Notes: generated from the sequence alone by a model not told the origin. A stretch of 64,000 nt of DNA from Nibrella viscosa (GCF_039541875.1 NZ_BAABHB010000008.1:186001-250000), one strand, 5' to 3'; shown: positions 43,376 to 53,410, numbered from the stretch's first letter. Numbers and translations are program-made.

Positions 43376-44962
43376 TTACAAATCCCAGAATACAGGCTTG
43401 GTTAACTGGTTCTGCGCCGGGGCGTTGCTGTTGGTAGTGAGCTCACGCAGCGAATAGGTAAACCGCAGCGGGAATGGGTTCAACGGCGAGATGGGTGCCA
43501 TCAGTGTCGGCAGACCCGTACGCCGGTAGTCGTTGTACGATTCAATGCCGTTACCGAACATGGCAATGTACTTCTCGGTCATCACCACGTTAAGCTTACC
43601 GGCATTATCGGCCGCATCAAACTGCGCCAGCCGGTTATTTACGAACGCCGTAATGATAGCTGCCGACAGTGGGGTCCCAGAATTACCGGCCGACTGCACA
43701 AAGCTGTTGATGCTGTTCAGGTTGGCGGTAATGGCGTTTTGCAGGTAAGTGCGGGCGTTCCCCTGCGTACCAAGTGTCAGGGCGGCTTCGGCCAGAATGA
43801 AGTTTACCATCGTGTTGGTAATCATCGGGAAAATACCGGCTCCTGATCCATCGGTTGTACCCACTACACGGTGAGCGGCCGGGCTGTTGGTGCCAACATT
43901 GGTCAGGAACTGGTTTGTTGTCGGCAAGCCGGTAATAGGATTGTTGTCGTACAGCCCGCCGTAGGGGTAAATACCAAACGTAGCCCGCACGGCATTATCG
44001 GCCGGCGCGCCGGTGGGGTCACCTGTATAGCGACCACCATAACCGTTGCTGGTACGGGTGAAGCTCACGCCGGCATTGTTGGTCTGGCGGTATACGTAAT
44101 AGCGCAGGCGCGGGTCGTCGGTGTTATAGAGCCGCTCCATAAAGCCCTGGTCCATCCAGAAATCTTTGGTAGCCCGGTAATCACTGATATGGATCGGATG
44201 CCGGTTCTGGGGCGTCTCGGTCGAGCCAAAGCGGAAGGTAAAATCCTGCGTGTTGGTGCTGATCAGGTTATTGCCGGCAATTAGCGCGTTGATGTCCCGG
44301 ATAACACGGTCTTTTTCGGCCGGAATCAGCCGGATCTGGTTAAGCAGCTTCAGCTTCAGGCTATTCCCCATCCGAATCCAAAGGGTACGGTCGCCCCGGT
44401 AAATGATGTCGCTGTTGCCGGGTGAGAGATACGGCGTTTTGTTCAGATCGGCAATGCCTTCGTCGATCAGAGCAAACACGGCCTTATAAATATCCTCGCC
44501 CTTGTCGAACTTGGGGTTGAGGTTACCTTCGCCACCGGATGCTTCGGTAAACGGTACGTCGCCCCACAGATCTACCATGATGCTGTAGATATACGCTTTT
44601 TCCAGTTTGGCAATGCCAACATAGCCCCACTGGCTGCGCTCTGTCCCCTGCTTGATTACCAGTTCAATATCGGTCAGCGCTTCGGCGTACAGGTTGTTCC
44701 AGGCGGTCTGGAAGGTAGTGCCGCTAAAGTCGAACCGGCTGGACAGGTTCTGAGTCGCGTGCTGCATAACCACCGTTGAAACCCGGTTGAGCGCACTGCC
44801 GCCGATCTGAATGCCCATTGATACTTGCGTAGCGGGCAGCAGGAGGTCTAAAACCGGTTGAGCGGGCGTATTCGGGTCGACGTTGATGTCTAGAAATTTA
44901 TTGCAACTGCTAGTCAGCACCGCCAGAACTACGGCCGTACTGAGGGTAAGAAATTTTTTCAT
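43376..44962 (-). CDS. SusD/RagB-like nutrient-binding outer-membrane lipoprotein
   Basis: About 528 residues from the ATG at 44962, with a lipoprotein signal (VVLAVLTSSCNKFLDINVDP). The start of the mature chain and the later YRGDRTLWIRMGNSLKLKLL segment fit the SusD-like family 2 (TPR-like helical fold). SusD proteins cap the SusC channel at the surface and bind ligand. The frame extends to 44977, but the MKK start is preferred. It is paired with the SusC-like gene upstream, 36 bp away. Confidence 0.92.
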   Translation of the reverse strand: MKKFLTLSTAVVLAVLTSSCNKFLDINVDPNTPAQPVLDLLLPATQVSMGIQIGGSALNRVSTVVMQHATQNLSSRFDFSGTTFQTAWNNLYAEALTDIELVIKQGTERSQWGYVGIAKLEKAYIYSIMVDLWGDVPFTEASGGEGNLNPKFDKGEDIYKAVFALIDEGIADLNKTPYLSPGNSDIIYRGDRTLWIRMGNSLKLKLLNQIRLIPAEKDRVIRDINALIAGNNLISTNTQDFTFRFGSTETPQNRHPIHISDYRATKDFWMDQGFMERLYNTDDPRLRYYVYRQTNNAGVSFTRTSNGYGGRYTGDPTGAPADNAVRATFGIYPYGGLYDNNPITGLPTTNQFLTNVGTNSPAAHRVVGTTDGSGAGIFPMITNTMVNFILAEAALTLGTQGNARTYLQNAITANLNSINSFVQSAGNSGTPLSAAIITAFVNNRLAQFDAADNAGKLNVVMTEKYIAMFGNGIESYNDYRRTGLPTLMAPISPLNPFPLRFTYSLRELTTNSNAPAQNQLTKPVFWDL

Positions 44963-44998
44963 AGTTCGGATTAACAAAGTAGCTACGGCTGTTGACCA

Positions 44999-47900
44999 TT
45001 AAAATGTTACGCGCAGGTTAACACCAAGTCGACGGGTGGTCGGGATGGCAACCAGATCAAATCCCTGGGCATTACCCACACCCAGCGAGTTTACTTCCGG
45101 ATCGAAGTTCATATACCTGGGGAAGTTAGGTGCTTTGTACCACAGGTTGCGGCCGGTAAGCGAAAGCGATAAAGAGCCGAACGGCGTTTTTGCCAGCCAA
45201 TTGGTCGGTAACTGGTAAGCCAGACCTACTTCACGCAACCGGAATACAGTACCGTCGAAAACCCGGAATTCATCGGCCGTACCCTGGCTACCCGCAAATG
45301 CCCCGGTTCCGAAAAAGAACTCGTTCACCGAAATGGGGATGTTGTTCGGCTGCTTTTTGCCATCGGCGGTCAGAATAGGCTTTTTCGTGTTGGGATCACC
45401 CAATACACCCGGCGGCACCAGCACCTGATAGCGGTCTTCGTTGTCACGCGTTACGCCCCGGCTCAGCATCTCCGATACCGAAATAGACAGGATATCGCCC
45501 CCTTGTTTCCAGTCGAACAGGAAATTGAACGTAAAACCTTTGTAAGTGAAGGTGTTGGTCAGGCCAAGGATAAAGTCCGGATTGGGGTTACCCACGGGTC
45601 CCTGCCGGTCGGCCAGAATGGCTTTTCCCGTCAGCGGATTGATGAGCAGGTTACGCTCGTCGTCGCGGAGATAGTAATCACCCCGAATCTGCCCATATGG
45701 CTGACCGACTACGTGAATGCTGCTCATCGAAGCGGTTATGCCGCTGTATGTCAGCTCTGTAGGACCGCCCAGATCCAGCACCAGGTTGCGGTTACGGGTA
45801 AAGGCCGCGTTGATGTTCCATTTAAAACCGTTGGGAAGCTGCACCGGTGTTGCGTCTATTCCTAATTCAATGCCCTGGTTTTGCACTTTACCCAGGTTTA
45901 CCACTCGTGAGGTGTAGCCCGACGAGGGGGCTACATCGACGGTAAAAATCTGGGCTGTACTGGTCTTCCGGTAGAACGTAAAGTCTACGCCAACCCGGTT
46001 GTTCAGGAAGCGGAGTTCGGTGCCGGTCTCAAACTCACGGATAAATTCGGGCTTAAGCGTACTGCTACCCAGCCGGTTGCTTTGCGTCATGGTATTCACA
46101 CCGTTGAAGGGAGCGGCATTGTCGATGGGCGAGGGGTTCGTATACGTGGGATTGATGTTAAACAGCGTTTGGGTCTGGTACGGACTGGCTTCGTTACCCA
46201 CCACCGTATAACCTACGCGTACTTTTCCGAACGAGAGTGCCGGTATTTTGACCAGGTCAGTAAAGACGAGCGAGCCATTGGCTCCGGAATAAAAGTAGCT
46301 TCGGTTTCCCTTGGGCAGCGTCGACGAAATGTCATTCCGGGCCACCAGGTTCAGGAACGCGAAGTTGCGGTAGGCCAGGGAGAAATCACCAAAAAACGCA
46401 ACGAATCGCTGCTTGAGCAGGTTACCACCGTTGGTAAGCTGAGTGCGGGTGTTGTCCAGGTCGTTGATGCCTGGCACAATAATGCCGTCGCCAAAGACGA
46501 CCTGCCGATCGGTCATCCGCTGGTTGATGTTCTGCCCTACAATGGCCCGCAGGTTCCAGTCATCATTGAAACTCTTGTCGGCCGTAATCAGGAGGTTGCC
46601 GTCGAGTTCCTGGCGGTAGATGTTATCGTCAGTTACGTTTCCGTTCGGGAAGAGTTCGCCACCGCGCCCGTTCACGCTGCGCCGGCGGTCGGTATAGGCA
46701 TTAAAGCCGGCCGTATACTGGACGTTCAGCCACGAAAGCGGATCAAAACCGAGGGTAAATTTGCCGAAATAGCGGTCGACCTTACTGGTGAAGGGGCTGT
46801 TATTGACAGACCAGTATGGGTTGTCGATACCGGCCCTGTCGTAGATGCTACCACCTGTCAGCGGATTGGCGTAAGGGTAATTGGTCAGGTCATAGCTGGT
46901 GGGTGTCCAGGGCAGAATTTCAATGGCCGACGGCCCACTCCCGTTCGAGGCTGCCAACTGGGGTGACCGCTGATCGGTATTCACGTAGTTCATCGACCCA
47001 TTGATATAGAATCCGTTGTCGAGCTGCGCGTTACCGCCGATGTTGAAACTGGTGCGGGTGATGGTGTTAAACGGCACAATACCGTTGTTGGACGTGCGCG
47101 AAAAACCGGCTGTCATACTGCTTTTTTCGCTGCCGCCCGAGATAGACAGGGCATTTTCGTAGACATGGCCTTTCCCGTAGAAGTTGTCGTAATTCTGCTG
47201 GGCAAACGACTGGTATTTCACTTTTTTGCCAACCAACTCCGGGAATACCGACGGAAAGCGAACCCCTAGTGGGTGCAGGGTGGAGTCGAAGGCGGTGTAC
47301 GGTGCGCCCCACGATCCAAATACACCATATCGCGTATCCCACTCGGTTCCCTGGCCATACGAGGTCTGAAACTCAGGTCGTCCGGCAATGCTCTCCTGGG
47401 AGTAAGATGTATTATAGGCTATTTCGAGACCTTTCCGCGTTTTCTTGCGTCCGTTCTTGGTTGTGATAATAATGGCTCCATTGGCAGCCCGCGAACCGTA
47501 TAACGCTGCGGCTGCGGCTCCTTTCAGCACGGTCATTGTTTCGATGTTGTTGGGGTCGAGGTCAAACGCCCGGTTGGTGAACGTAGCCCCACCCGAATAG
47601 CCGCCATCGGTATTAAAGGTCGAGTTATCGAACGGAACACCGTCGACTACAAACAGTGGCTGGTTGTTATTGGAGAGCGAAGAGTTACCGCGAATGGTAA
47701 TGTTGGTAGCTCCTCCGGCGGCCCCGCCTGAGCTCTGGATGTTTACCCCGGCCACTTTGCCCGTCAGCGCCCGCAGAGGGTCCGGTTCGGATACCTGCGC
47801 CAGTTTGGCACTACTTATGGTTGACACCGAATACCCCAGCGCTTTTTTTTCGCGGGCAATCCCCACGGCCGTTACGACTACTTCCGATAACTGCCGGGTA

Positions 47901-48193
47901 TCGGCTTTGAGCGCAAGGTCGATCTGGCTGCGGTTACCGATTGGCACCTCCTGCGCCTGAAAGCCGATGGAGGAGAAAACCAGCGATTTGCCATCGGCCG
48001 GTACGTTGATCTGATAACTGCCGTCCGGGCCGGTAATCACGCCGACGGTCGTTCCTTTTACGGTCACCGAAACGCCGGGCTGTGCGGTATTATCTTCGGC
48101 GGAGGTGACTTTGCCGGTGATACTTCGGGCTTGTCCGAACAAGAGCGACGGCACAAGCCAAAGCCCCACCAATAGAAAGCATACGTGTTTCAT
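44999..48193 (-). CDS. SusC/RagA-like TonB-dependent outer-membrane receptor
   Basis: A 1064-residue protein. After the signal peptide (LVPSLLFGQ) comes a carboxypeptidase-regulatory-like domain (ITGKVTSAEDNTAQPGVSVT), a TonB-box-like region (LSEVVVTAVGIAREKKALGY), the plug (GKVAGVNIQSSGGAAGG, TIRGNSSLSNNNQPLFVVDG), and a 22-strand barrel ending NLRVTF. SusC channels import oligomers with SusD and depend on TonB; the tonB operon here can supply the energy. No enzyme genes for a glycan locus are attached and no regulator is adjacent, so the substrate is unknown. Confidence 0.95.
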   Translation of the reverse strand: MKHVCFLLVGLWLVPSLLFGQARSITGKVTSAEDNTAQPGVSVTVKGTTVGVITGPDGSYQINVPADGKSLVFSSIGFQAQEVPIGNRSQIDLALKADTRQLSEVVVTAVGIAREKKALGYSVSTISSAKLAQVSEPDPLRALTGKVAGVNIQSSGGAAGGATNITIRGNSSLSNNNQPLFVVDGVPFDNSTFNTDGGYSGGATFTNRAFDLDPNNIETMTVLKGAAAAALYGSRAANGAIIITTKNGRKKTRKGLEIAYNTSYSQESIAGRPEFQTSYGQGTEWDTRYGVFGSWGAPYTAFDSTLHPLGVRFPSVFPELVGKKVKYQSFAQQNYDNFYGKGHVYENALSISGGSEKSSMTAGFSRTSNNGIVPFNTITRTSFNIGGNAQLDNGFYINGSMNYVNTDQRSPQLAASNGSGPSAIEILPWTPTSYDLTNYPYANPLTGGSIYDRAGIDNPYWSVNNSPFTSKVDRYFGKFTLGFDPLSWLNVQYTAGFNAYTDRRRSVNGRGGELFPNGNVTDDNIYRQELDGNLLITADKSFNDDWNLRAIVGQNINQRMTDRQVVFGDGIIVPGINDLDNTRTQLTNGGNLLKQRFVAFFGDFSLAYRNFAFLNLVARNDISSTLPKGNRSYFYSGANGSLVFTDLVKIPALSFGKVRVGYTVVGNEASPYQTQTLFNINPTYTNPSPIDNAAPFNGVNTMTQSNRLGSSTLKPEFIREFETGTELRFLNNRVGVDFTFYRKTSTAQIFTVDVAPSSGYTSRVVNLGKVQNQGIELGIDATPVQLPNGFKWNINAAFTRNRNLVLDLGGPTELTYSGITASMSSIHVVGQPYGQIRGDYYLRDDERNLLINPLTGKAILADRQGPVGNPNPDFILGLTNTFTYKGFTFNFLFDWKQGGDILSISVSEMLSRGVTRDNEDRYQVLVPPGVLGDPNTKKPILTADGKKQPNNIPISVNEFFFGTGAFAGSQGTADEFRVFDGTVFRLREVGLAYQLPTNWLAKTPFGSLSLSLTGRNLWYKAPNFPRYMNFDPEVNSLGVGNAQGFDLVAIPTTRRLGVNLRVTF

Positions 48194-48456
48194 ACGCTAC
48201 GGATAGGTTTTTAATAATAAGTTTTATTGTCTACTATAAGACCGTATAAAATTTTACATTTATTCATCATGATGCAAGTATTCTTTTGATGTATTCATAA
48301 AAAGCAAAATTTTTTCTTGTAATAGTTCAGTGTTGCCATAGACGTATATTCATTAGGGATGGCTTTGGTATAAGGAGGGTTACCCTGGTAAACTTAGGCT
48401 GAGGCTTGCCTGCACCCGTACATTTGCGCCATATTAGCCGCCGAAACTGGTTTCCT

Positions 48457-49860
48457 ATGACAAAAAATCTTCGGTTTGGATGCTTGTGTCTGCTGTTAGC
48501 CACAGCCGCTACGCAGGCACAGCATATGCCCGGCCTGATGGGCAGCAACTACGGTGGTGTTTACCGAATACTGCAAAACCCCTCCGCCGTGGCGGGTTCC
48601 CGCTATCGCTATCAGGTCGTTGGAACCATTGGCTCCAGCATCACCAACCGGTACTTCCGCCAAATGGCCACCAATGATTTTCTCCACATCATTCGAATAC
48701 CATACAGCGATAAGCTGTACCGGGACTTACAATCGATCGGCTCTTTGACCGAAGCTCCCCGCCATACGGTAACGTCCGAGATCATTGGTCCTTCCGTATT
48801 ATTCAGCCCGGACCGGCGGCAGGCGTTTGCTCTGCACACCCGGATGCAAAGCTTTGTATACGGGCAGGCCCTGCCGTTACCCCTGACCCGCGCCTATGGA
48901 TACGGTTTGTACGATCGGCGGGTAACACCTGGTTCGGGCGCATTGAATGCCACTATAGCTCAGCAGCAGTACGCTGAAGTGGGCCTTACCTATGGTCTGC
49001 GGGTATTTGAAGGCAAATGGCACCGGCTGAGTGTGGGGGCTACCGGTCGGCGGCTGTTTGGTGGCGTGTACCGTCAGTTACAGCTAACGGGTAATTACCG
49101 GATTCAACAGGATGTTACCGACGAAAAGTCACTGGTGCTGGACCGCTTTCAATACGTACTGAACAGCACCGCACCCCGGCAGGAGTTCCAGCTTTCGGCA
49201 CCCGGCTATGGTACCGGCTGGGCGTTTGACGCGGGCGTGACGTACGAAATCGGTAAAGAAATTAGCGGTCGTGCCTACAATGCCGAAACGCCCTTTGCCG
49301 ACCTTCGACCCGCCTACCTGCTCCGCTTATCGGCTGCTGTTATGAATAGCGGCAGCCTGCGCTTTTCGGGTAGCCAGAGCCGCGAGCTAAGCGGGAATTC
49401 GACCCGCACGGTACTCTTTCAAAAAGACCTTGACCGCTTAGGAGATGATATTGTGAGTCAGTTTCCTACGGTAGCTCCCGGCGCGCCCTCCGAACGGCCC
49501 GGCGGTGCCATGACCATTGAACTACCCGGCATGCTGCATTTGGAAGCCGATCTGCGGCTGGCCCGTTCCTTTTACCTCAACGGAACGTACCTGAAAAACA
49601 TGAGTGCTGTTTCGGGCAGCACGGCGTCCATGCCGGACCGGCTTATTGTTACCCCCCGTTTTGAAGATGCCGATGCTGAAGTGGCTTTTCCGGTATCCAT
49701 TATCGACGGTAATCAGCGGGTAGCGGTAGGTATGTCGGCCCGAGTAGGCCCGCTGGCGCTGGGATTCAGCAACCTCACCAGCATGCTCCATAAAAACGGC
49801 GACCACCGCGGCACCTACGCCTGGGTTGGGCTGTCGTTCTGGGGCTGGCATAAGGAGTAG
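48457..49860 (+). CDS. DUF5723-like outer-membrane beta-barrel protein
   Basis: A 467-residue protein from the ATG at 48457, with a signal peptide (FGCLCLLLATAATQAQ). The start of the mature part (GLMGSNYGGVYRILQNPSAV) resembles DUF5723 proteins, predicted outer-membrane barrels of Bacteroidota. Alternating beta-strand patterns run through the rest, ending in an aromatic-rich strand (YAWVGLSFWGW). The function is unknown. The frame extends to 48406, but the later ATG begins the signal peptide. Confidence 0.72.
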   Translation: MTKNLRFGCLCLLLATAATQAQHMPGLMGSNYGGVYRILQNPSAVAGSRYRYQVVGTIGSSITNRYFRQMATNDFLHIIRIPYSDKLYRDLQSIGSLTEAPRHTVTSEIIGPSVLFSPDRRQAFALHTRMQSFVYGQALPLPLTRAYGYGLYDRRVTPGSGALNATIAQQQYAEVGLTYGLRVFEGKWHRLSVGATGRRLFGGVYRQLQLTGNYRIQQDVTDEKSLVLDRFQYVLNSTAPRQEFQLSAPGYGTGWAFDAGVTYEIGKEISGRAYNAETPFADLRPAYLLRLSAAVMNSGSLRFSGSQSRELSGNSTRTVLFQKDLDRLGDDIVSQFPTVAPGAPSERPGGAMTIELPGMLHLEADLRLARSFYLNGTYLKNMSAVSGSTASMPDRLIVTPRFEDADAEVAFPVSIIDGNQRVAVGMSARVGPLALGFSNLTSMLHKNGDHRGTYAWVGLSFWGWHKE

Positions 49861-49887
49861 TTTGAGGTTTGAGCGGGGCCGTCCGGC

Positions 49888-49915
49888 GGTTTGAAGTTGC
49901 TTTGCTTATTCAAAC
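49888..49915. repeat. Short palindrome sharing a 15-mer with 60815-60829
   Basis: GGTTTGAAGTTGCTT at 49888-49902, with the inverted end TTCAAAC at 49909-49915. The same 15-mer is at 60815-60829 in another intergenic hairpin. It lies between the convergent DUF5723-like and recF genes. Confidence 0.45.
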
Positions 49916-49942
49916 ATTGGTGGCTCTACCTAACTACATACT

Positions 49943-51031
49943 TCAGACTTGTTCTACATGAAAGAACTTGACATCCGCCTTCACGGCTTGTAGTAACTCC
50001 GTCGTACGTTCGGGGCGGGCATCGGTGATGAGGAGCTGGCCGAATACGCCTTTGTCCATGAGCTGAATGAGCTTGCCGATGCGCCGGTCGTCGAGTTTGT
50101 CGAAGATGTCGTCCAGCAGCAGAATGGGTTTGGTGCTTTTCTCGGCTTGTAGCTGGTCGAACTGGGCCAGTTTCAGCGCGATCACAAAGGTCTTTTGCTG
50201 CCCCTGCGAGCCGAACTTCTTCAGGGCCACACCACCAATTTCAAACACAAAATCATCTTTGTGAATGCCTTTGGTGGTGCGTTGCAGCATAATATCCCGG
50301 TTGCGGTTTCGCCGGAAGTCCTTGGCGAACTCCTCGTTGCCCACCTCCGATTCGTAGATGATGTCTACCGTCTCGCGCTCCTGGCTCAGGTAGGCATAGT
50401 GCTTCCGGAACGAGGGCAGAAATTCGGTGACGAAGCGTTTCCGGCGCTCGTAGATGCGTTGGGCTAGTTGCAGCAGCGGCTCGTTGTAGGTTTCCAGCAG
50501 TTCCTCATCCAGGTAGTTACGCTCGGCAAAAAGCTTGAGCAGGCTGTTGCGTTGTTTCAGTACCTGCTGGTACATGAGGTAATCGCGCAGGTATTCGGGG
50601 TCGAGTTGGGAGAGGACCCCGTCGAAAAAATGTCGGCGGTCTTCGCTGTGTTCGCGCACCAGGTCGGTATCGTTAGGGGCCATAAGCACCACCGGAAACC
50701 GGCCGATATGCTCGCTTACACGCTCATATGGCTTTTTATCCGCCAGCAGCATTTTGCGCTGTCCCCGCTGGAGACTGATGGTTATCTGGGTGTTGCGATT
50801 TTCCTTGCTAAACACACCGTCGACAATGAAAAAATCGGCCTGATGATTAATGCTGAGAGCATCCTGATTATGAAAGGCACTCTTGCTTAACGATAAAAAG
50901 TATACCGCATCCAGTAGATTGGTCTTCCCGCTGCCGTTTGGCCCGACAATTACGTTCACCTGCCGTCCAAAGGTAAATTGGGCATCTTCGTAATTCTTAA
51001 AATTAGTCAGGCTTAGTTTTTCCAAATGCAT
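49943..51031 (-). CDS. recF: DNA replication/repair protein RecF
   Basis: A 362-residue protein with the RecF pattern: N-terminal MHLEKLSLTNFKNYEDAQF, Walker A (VGPNGSGKTNLLDAVYFLS), and the C-terminal Walker B/signature segment (PILLLDDIFDKLDDRRIGKL) with FGSQGQQKTFVIALKLAQ before it. RecF loads RecA at gapped DNA with RecO and RecR. It lies alone on the minus strand, divergent from pdhA, not next to dnaA or dnaN. Confidence 0.95.
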   Translation of the reverse strand: MHLEKLSLTNFKNYEDAQFTFGRQVNVIVGPNGSGKTNLLDAVYFLSLSKSAFHNQDALSINHQADFFIVDGVFSKENRNTQITISLQRGQRKMLLADKKPYERVSEHIGRFPVVLMAPNDTDLVREHSEDRRHFFDGVLSQLDPEYLRDYLMYQQVLKQRNSLLKLFAERNYLDEELLETYNEPLLQLAQRIYERRKRFVTEFLPSFRKHYAYLSQERETVDIIYESEVGNEEFAKDFRRNRNRDIMLQRTTKGIHKDDFVFEIGGVALKKFGSQGQQKTFVIALKLAQFDQLQAEKSTKPILLLDDIFDKLDDRRIGKLIQLMDKGVFGQLLITDARPERTTELLQAVKADVKFFHVEQV

Positions 51032-51184
51032 CGGTATGGTTGTTAGCGGGATAATGTGTAATTTCGCGGCCGCCGATATGCCGGACTTTCCGGTGTGAGT
51101 AGGCCGCTATTGGCAACAAAGATACAGGTCGTTTGTTCATCTAACCGACAGGTCGTATCTGCTGATTACACTGAATATATACTC

Positions 51185-52228
51185 ATGGCAAGCGTCAAAG
51201 AGAAAAAGAAACCAGGCGACGATTCGCCGACTGCTACGAAAACGCAACACCCCAGAGAGCGGTATCTGTACTGGTACGAGTCTATGCAGTTGCAACGGAA
51301 ATTTGAAGAAAAAGCCGGGCAACTCTACGGTCAGCAGAAAATCCGGGGCTTTTGTCACCTCTATATTGGTCAGGAAGCCTGCTCGTCAGGCTCGTATACG
51401 GCGCTGACAAAAGACGATAAGTGGATTACCGCCTACCGCGACCACGGCATCCCGCTGGCGCTCGGCACCGACCCCAAGGCCGTGATGGCCGAGCTGTATG
51501 CCAAACAGACCGGCTCCTCAAAGGGCAAAGGTGGTTCCATGCACATCTTCGATAAGGAGGTAAACTTTATGGGTGGTCACGGTATAGTGGGTGCTCAGAT
51601 TCCGCTGGGAGCGGGTATTGCTCTTGCGGAGAAGTACAACAAGACGCAGAACCTCTGCATCTGTTTCTTCGGTGATGGTGCCGTTCGGCAGGGAGCCCTC
51701 CACGAAGCCTTTAATATGGCTATGCTGTGGAAATTGCCGGTCATCTTTGTGGTAGAAAACAACGGCTACGCCATGGGAACATCGGTAGCCCGTACCTCCA
51801 ACGTAACCGAGCTGTACACCATTGGTGAAGCCTACGATATGCCGTCGGAGCCGGTCGATGCCATGAGCGTCGAAGCGGTTCACGAAGCCGTGAGCCGGGC
51901 GGCCGAACGGGCGCGGGCCGGTGAAGGACCGACGTTCCTGGAGTTCCGGACGTATCGTTACCGCGGCCACTCTATGTCTGATCCGCAGAAATACCGGACC
52001 AAAGACGAGGTGGAGCAGTACAAGCAGCGCGATCCGGTTGAACAGGTCAGAGCCAAAATTCTGGAACTCGGTCTGGCTACGGAAGAAGAGCTGGGCGCGA
52101 TTGACAAGAAGATAAAGGCGCAGATAGATGAGTCGGTGAAGTTTGCCGAGGAGTCGCCGTATCCGGAGCCGGAAGAAGCCTTTAAAGACGTCTATGTCCA
52201 GAAAGATTATCCGTTTCTGATGGAGTAG
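51185..52228 (+). CDS. pdhA: Pyruvate dehydrogenase E1 component, alpha subunit
   Basis: A 347-residue protein from the ATG at 51185 (MASVKEKKKPGDD). It has the thiamine-diphosphate motif (CFFGDGAVRQGALHEAF through to VVENNGYAMGT), the YRGHSMSDPQKYR phospho-loop region, and GGSMHIFDKEVNFMGGHGIV. It decarboxylates pyruvate together with an E1 beta subunit. Neither beta nor E2/E3 genes are adjacent, so the complex is encoded in pieces. A clear terminator follows. Confidence 0.93.
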   Translation: MASVKEKKKPGDDSPTATKTQHPRERYLYWYESMQLQRKFEEKAGQLYGQQKIRGFCHLYIGQEACSSGSYTALTKDDKWITAYRDHGIPLALGTDPKAVMAELYAKQTGSSKGKGGSMHIFDKEVNFMGGHGIVGAQIPLGAGIALAEKYNKTQNLCICFFGDGAVRQGALHEAFNMAMLWKLPVIFVVENNGYAMGTSVARTSNVTELYTIGEAYDMPSEPVDAMSVEAVHEAVSRAAERARAGEGPTFLEFRTYRYRGHSMSDPQKYRTKDEVEQYKQRDPVEQVRAKILELGLATEEELGAIDKKIKAQIDESVKFAEESPYPEPEEAFKDVYVQKDYPFLME

Positions 52229-52245
52229 GCGCTGAAAGAATTCTT

Positions 52246-52288
52246 ATGAAAAAAGCCTCATTAGCTCGTCTGATGAGGCTTTTTTCAT
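52246..52288 (+). terminator. Terminator after pdhA
   Basis: A 16-bp stem (ATGAAAAAAGCCTCAT with ATGAGGCTTTTTTCAT) with an 11-base loop and T-run, 17 bp past the pdhA stop. Confidence 0.88.
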
Positions 52289-52346
52289 AAACAACCAGAC
52301 AAAAACGCAGGTTACTCTACTATGTAACCACACTACTGAAAGCGTC

Positions 52347-52571
52347 ATGAATGAGTTTGAGTTGGTGGTCCTGCAGGAGGACCTGAAATCGGGTAAGCTG
52401 AAAAAAGGAGATATAGGAACCATAATCACCGTTTTGAATAACCACCGGGCCTACGAAGTGGAGTTTGCCACGCTGGCCGGTGAACCGTTGTCGGTGGAGA
52501 TATTGCTGCCACACCAGATCAGGCGCGTCCGCGAATCGGAGGTAATGGCGGTGCGGGAGCTAACTGCCTAA
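52347..52571 (+). CDS. DUF4926-like small protein
   Basis: A 74-residue protein. The pattern LKKGDIGTIITVLNNHRAYE then VEFATLAGEPLSVEILLP fits DUF4926, a small SH3-like beta-barrel family. Such proteins occur near toxin-antitoxin genes, but no partner is visible here. It ends 83 bp before the next gene's start. Confidence 0.7.
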   Translation: MNEFELVVLQEDLKSGKLKKGDIGTIITVLNNHRAYEVEFATLAGEPLSVEILLPHQIRRVRESEVMAVRELTA

Positions 52572-52626
52572 GAAAGTTATCGTTGAAGTTTTCGGCTGTA
52601 CCCTTTTCCATAATTCCAAATATTCG

Positions 52627-52634
52627 TAATTTTG
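52627..52634 (+). promoter_or_regulatory. Bacteroidota-type -7 element for the TPR membrane protein
   Basis: TAATTTTG, an exact TAnnTTTG, 20 bp upstream of the ATG at 52655. No exact -33 TTTG was found at the expected spacing. Confidence 0.5.
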
Positions 52635-52654
52635 CAATCCAAATTAAAATCGGT

Positions 52655-53347
52655 ATGAGCAAAAAGAACACGGGGTTGGAGTTTCTGGAAGACCCGGATG
52701 CGTTGGCGGGCCAGTTGGAGAAGGCCGAGGACTTCTTTCAGAAGAACCGTAATCTTATTTTAGGGACAGTTGCGGCCGTTGTGCTGCTGGTAGCCGGCTT
52801 TGTTGGCTATCGCCTGTACGTAAGCAGCCAGGATGAAGAAGCCCAGGTAGAAATGTTTCCGTCGGTGTACCAGTTTGAGGCCGATTCGCTGAAGAAAGCG
52901 TTATCCGGCGATGGTGCTAACCCCGGTCTGGTAGCGATTGCTGATGAATACGGTGCCGCCAAAGCCGGTAACCTGGCTAATTTCTACGCCGGTACCGCCT
53001 TACTGAAGCAGGGTAAATATGATGATGCCATTGAGCACCTGAAAGATTTCAGTTCGTCGGACCTGCTGGTACAGGCCCGTGCGTATTCGCTGATTGGCGA
53101 TGCCTATATGGAGAAGAAAAGCTTCGATGAGGCTATCTCCTACTACAAAAAAGCCGCCGATTATAAAGAGAACAAATTTTTTACGCCTGCGTATCTGATG
53201 AAGCTTGCTGTTGCCTACGAGCAGAATAAGCAGAGCGAGGAGGCTATCAGGACATACGACCAGATTCTGGAGAAATACCCGACATCTGCCGAAGCGCCTA
53301 ACGCGAAGAAATATAAATCGGTGCTGCAAGCCACTGCCGGTGAGTAA
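52655..53347 (+). CDS. Membrane-anchored tetratricopeptide protein
   Basis: 230 residues from the ATG at 52655 (MSKKNTGLEFLEDPDALAGQ). One membrane helix (NLILGTVAAVVLLVAGFVGY) is followed by TPR units (GKYDDAIEHLKDFSSSDLLV, IGDAYMEKKSFDEAISYYKK, EEAIRTYDQILEKYPTSAEA). The architecture resembles YfgM, a periplasmic chaperone-network protein. The role is inferred. A promoter element lies 20 bp upstream and a strong terminator follows, so it is monocistronic. Confidence 0.85.
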   Translation: MSKKNTGLEFLEDPDALAGQLEKAEDFFQKNRNLILGTVAAVVLLVAGFVGYRLYVSSQDEEAQVEMFPSVYQFEADSLKKALSGDGANPGLVAIADEYGAAKAGNLANFYAGTALLKQGKYDDAIEHLKDFSSSDLLVQARAYSLIGDAYMEKKSFDEAISYYKKAADYKENKFFTPAYLMKLAVAYEQNKQSEEAIRTYDQILEKYPTSAEAPNAKKYKSVLQATAGE

Positions 53348-53374
53348 GTAGCGTAGGCATACAGAACCTAAGCG

Positions 53375-53410
53375 AAAGGACAAAGCCGGCCAAAGGCTTT
53401 GTCCTTTTTT
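53375..53410 (+). terminator. Terminator after the TPR membrane protein
   Basis: A 13-bp stem (AAAGGACAAAGCC with GGCTTTGTCCTTT) followed by a T-run, 28 bp past the stop codon. Confidence 0.85.

Noticed and set aside
46082..46966. Open frame of 294 codons on the plus strand
   Set aside because: It is antisense to the SusC-like gene, whose frame is clearly coding. It has no recognisable domain.
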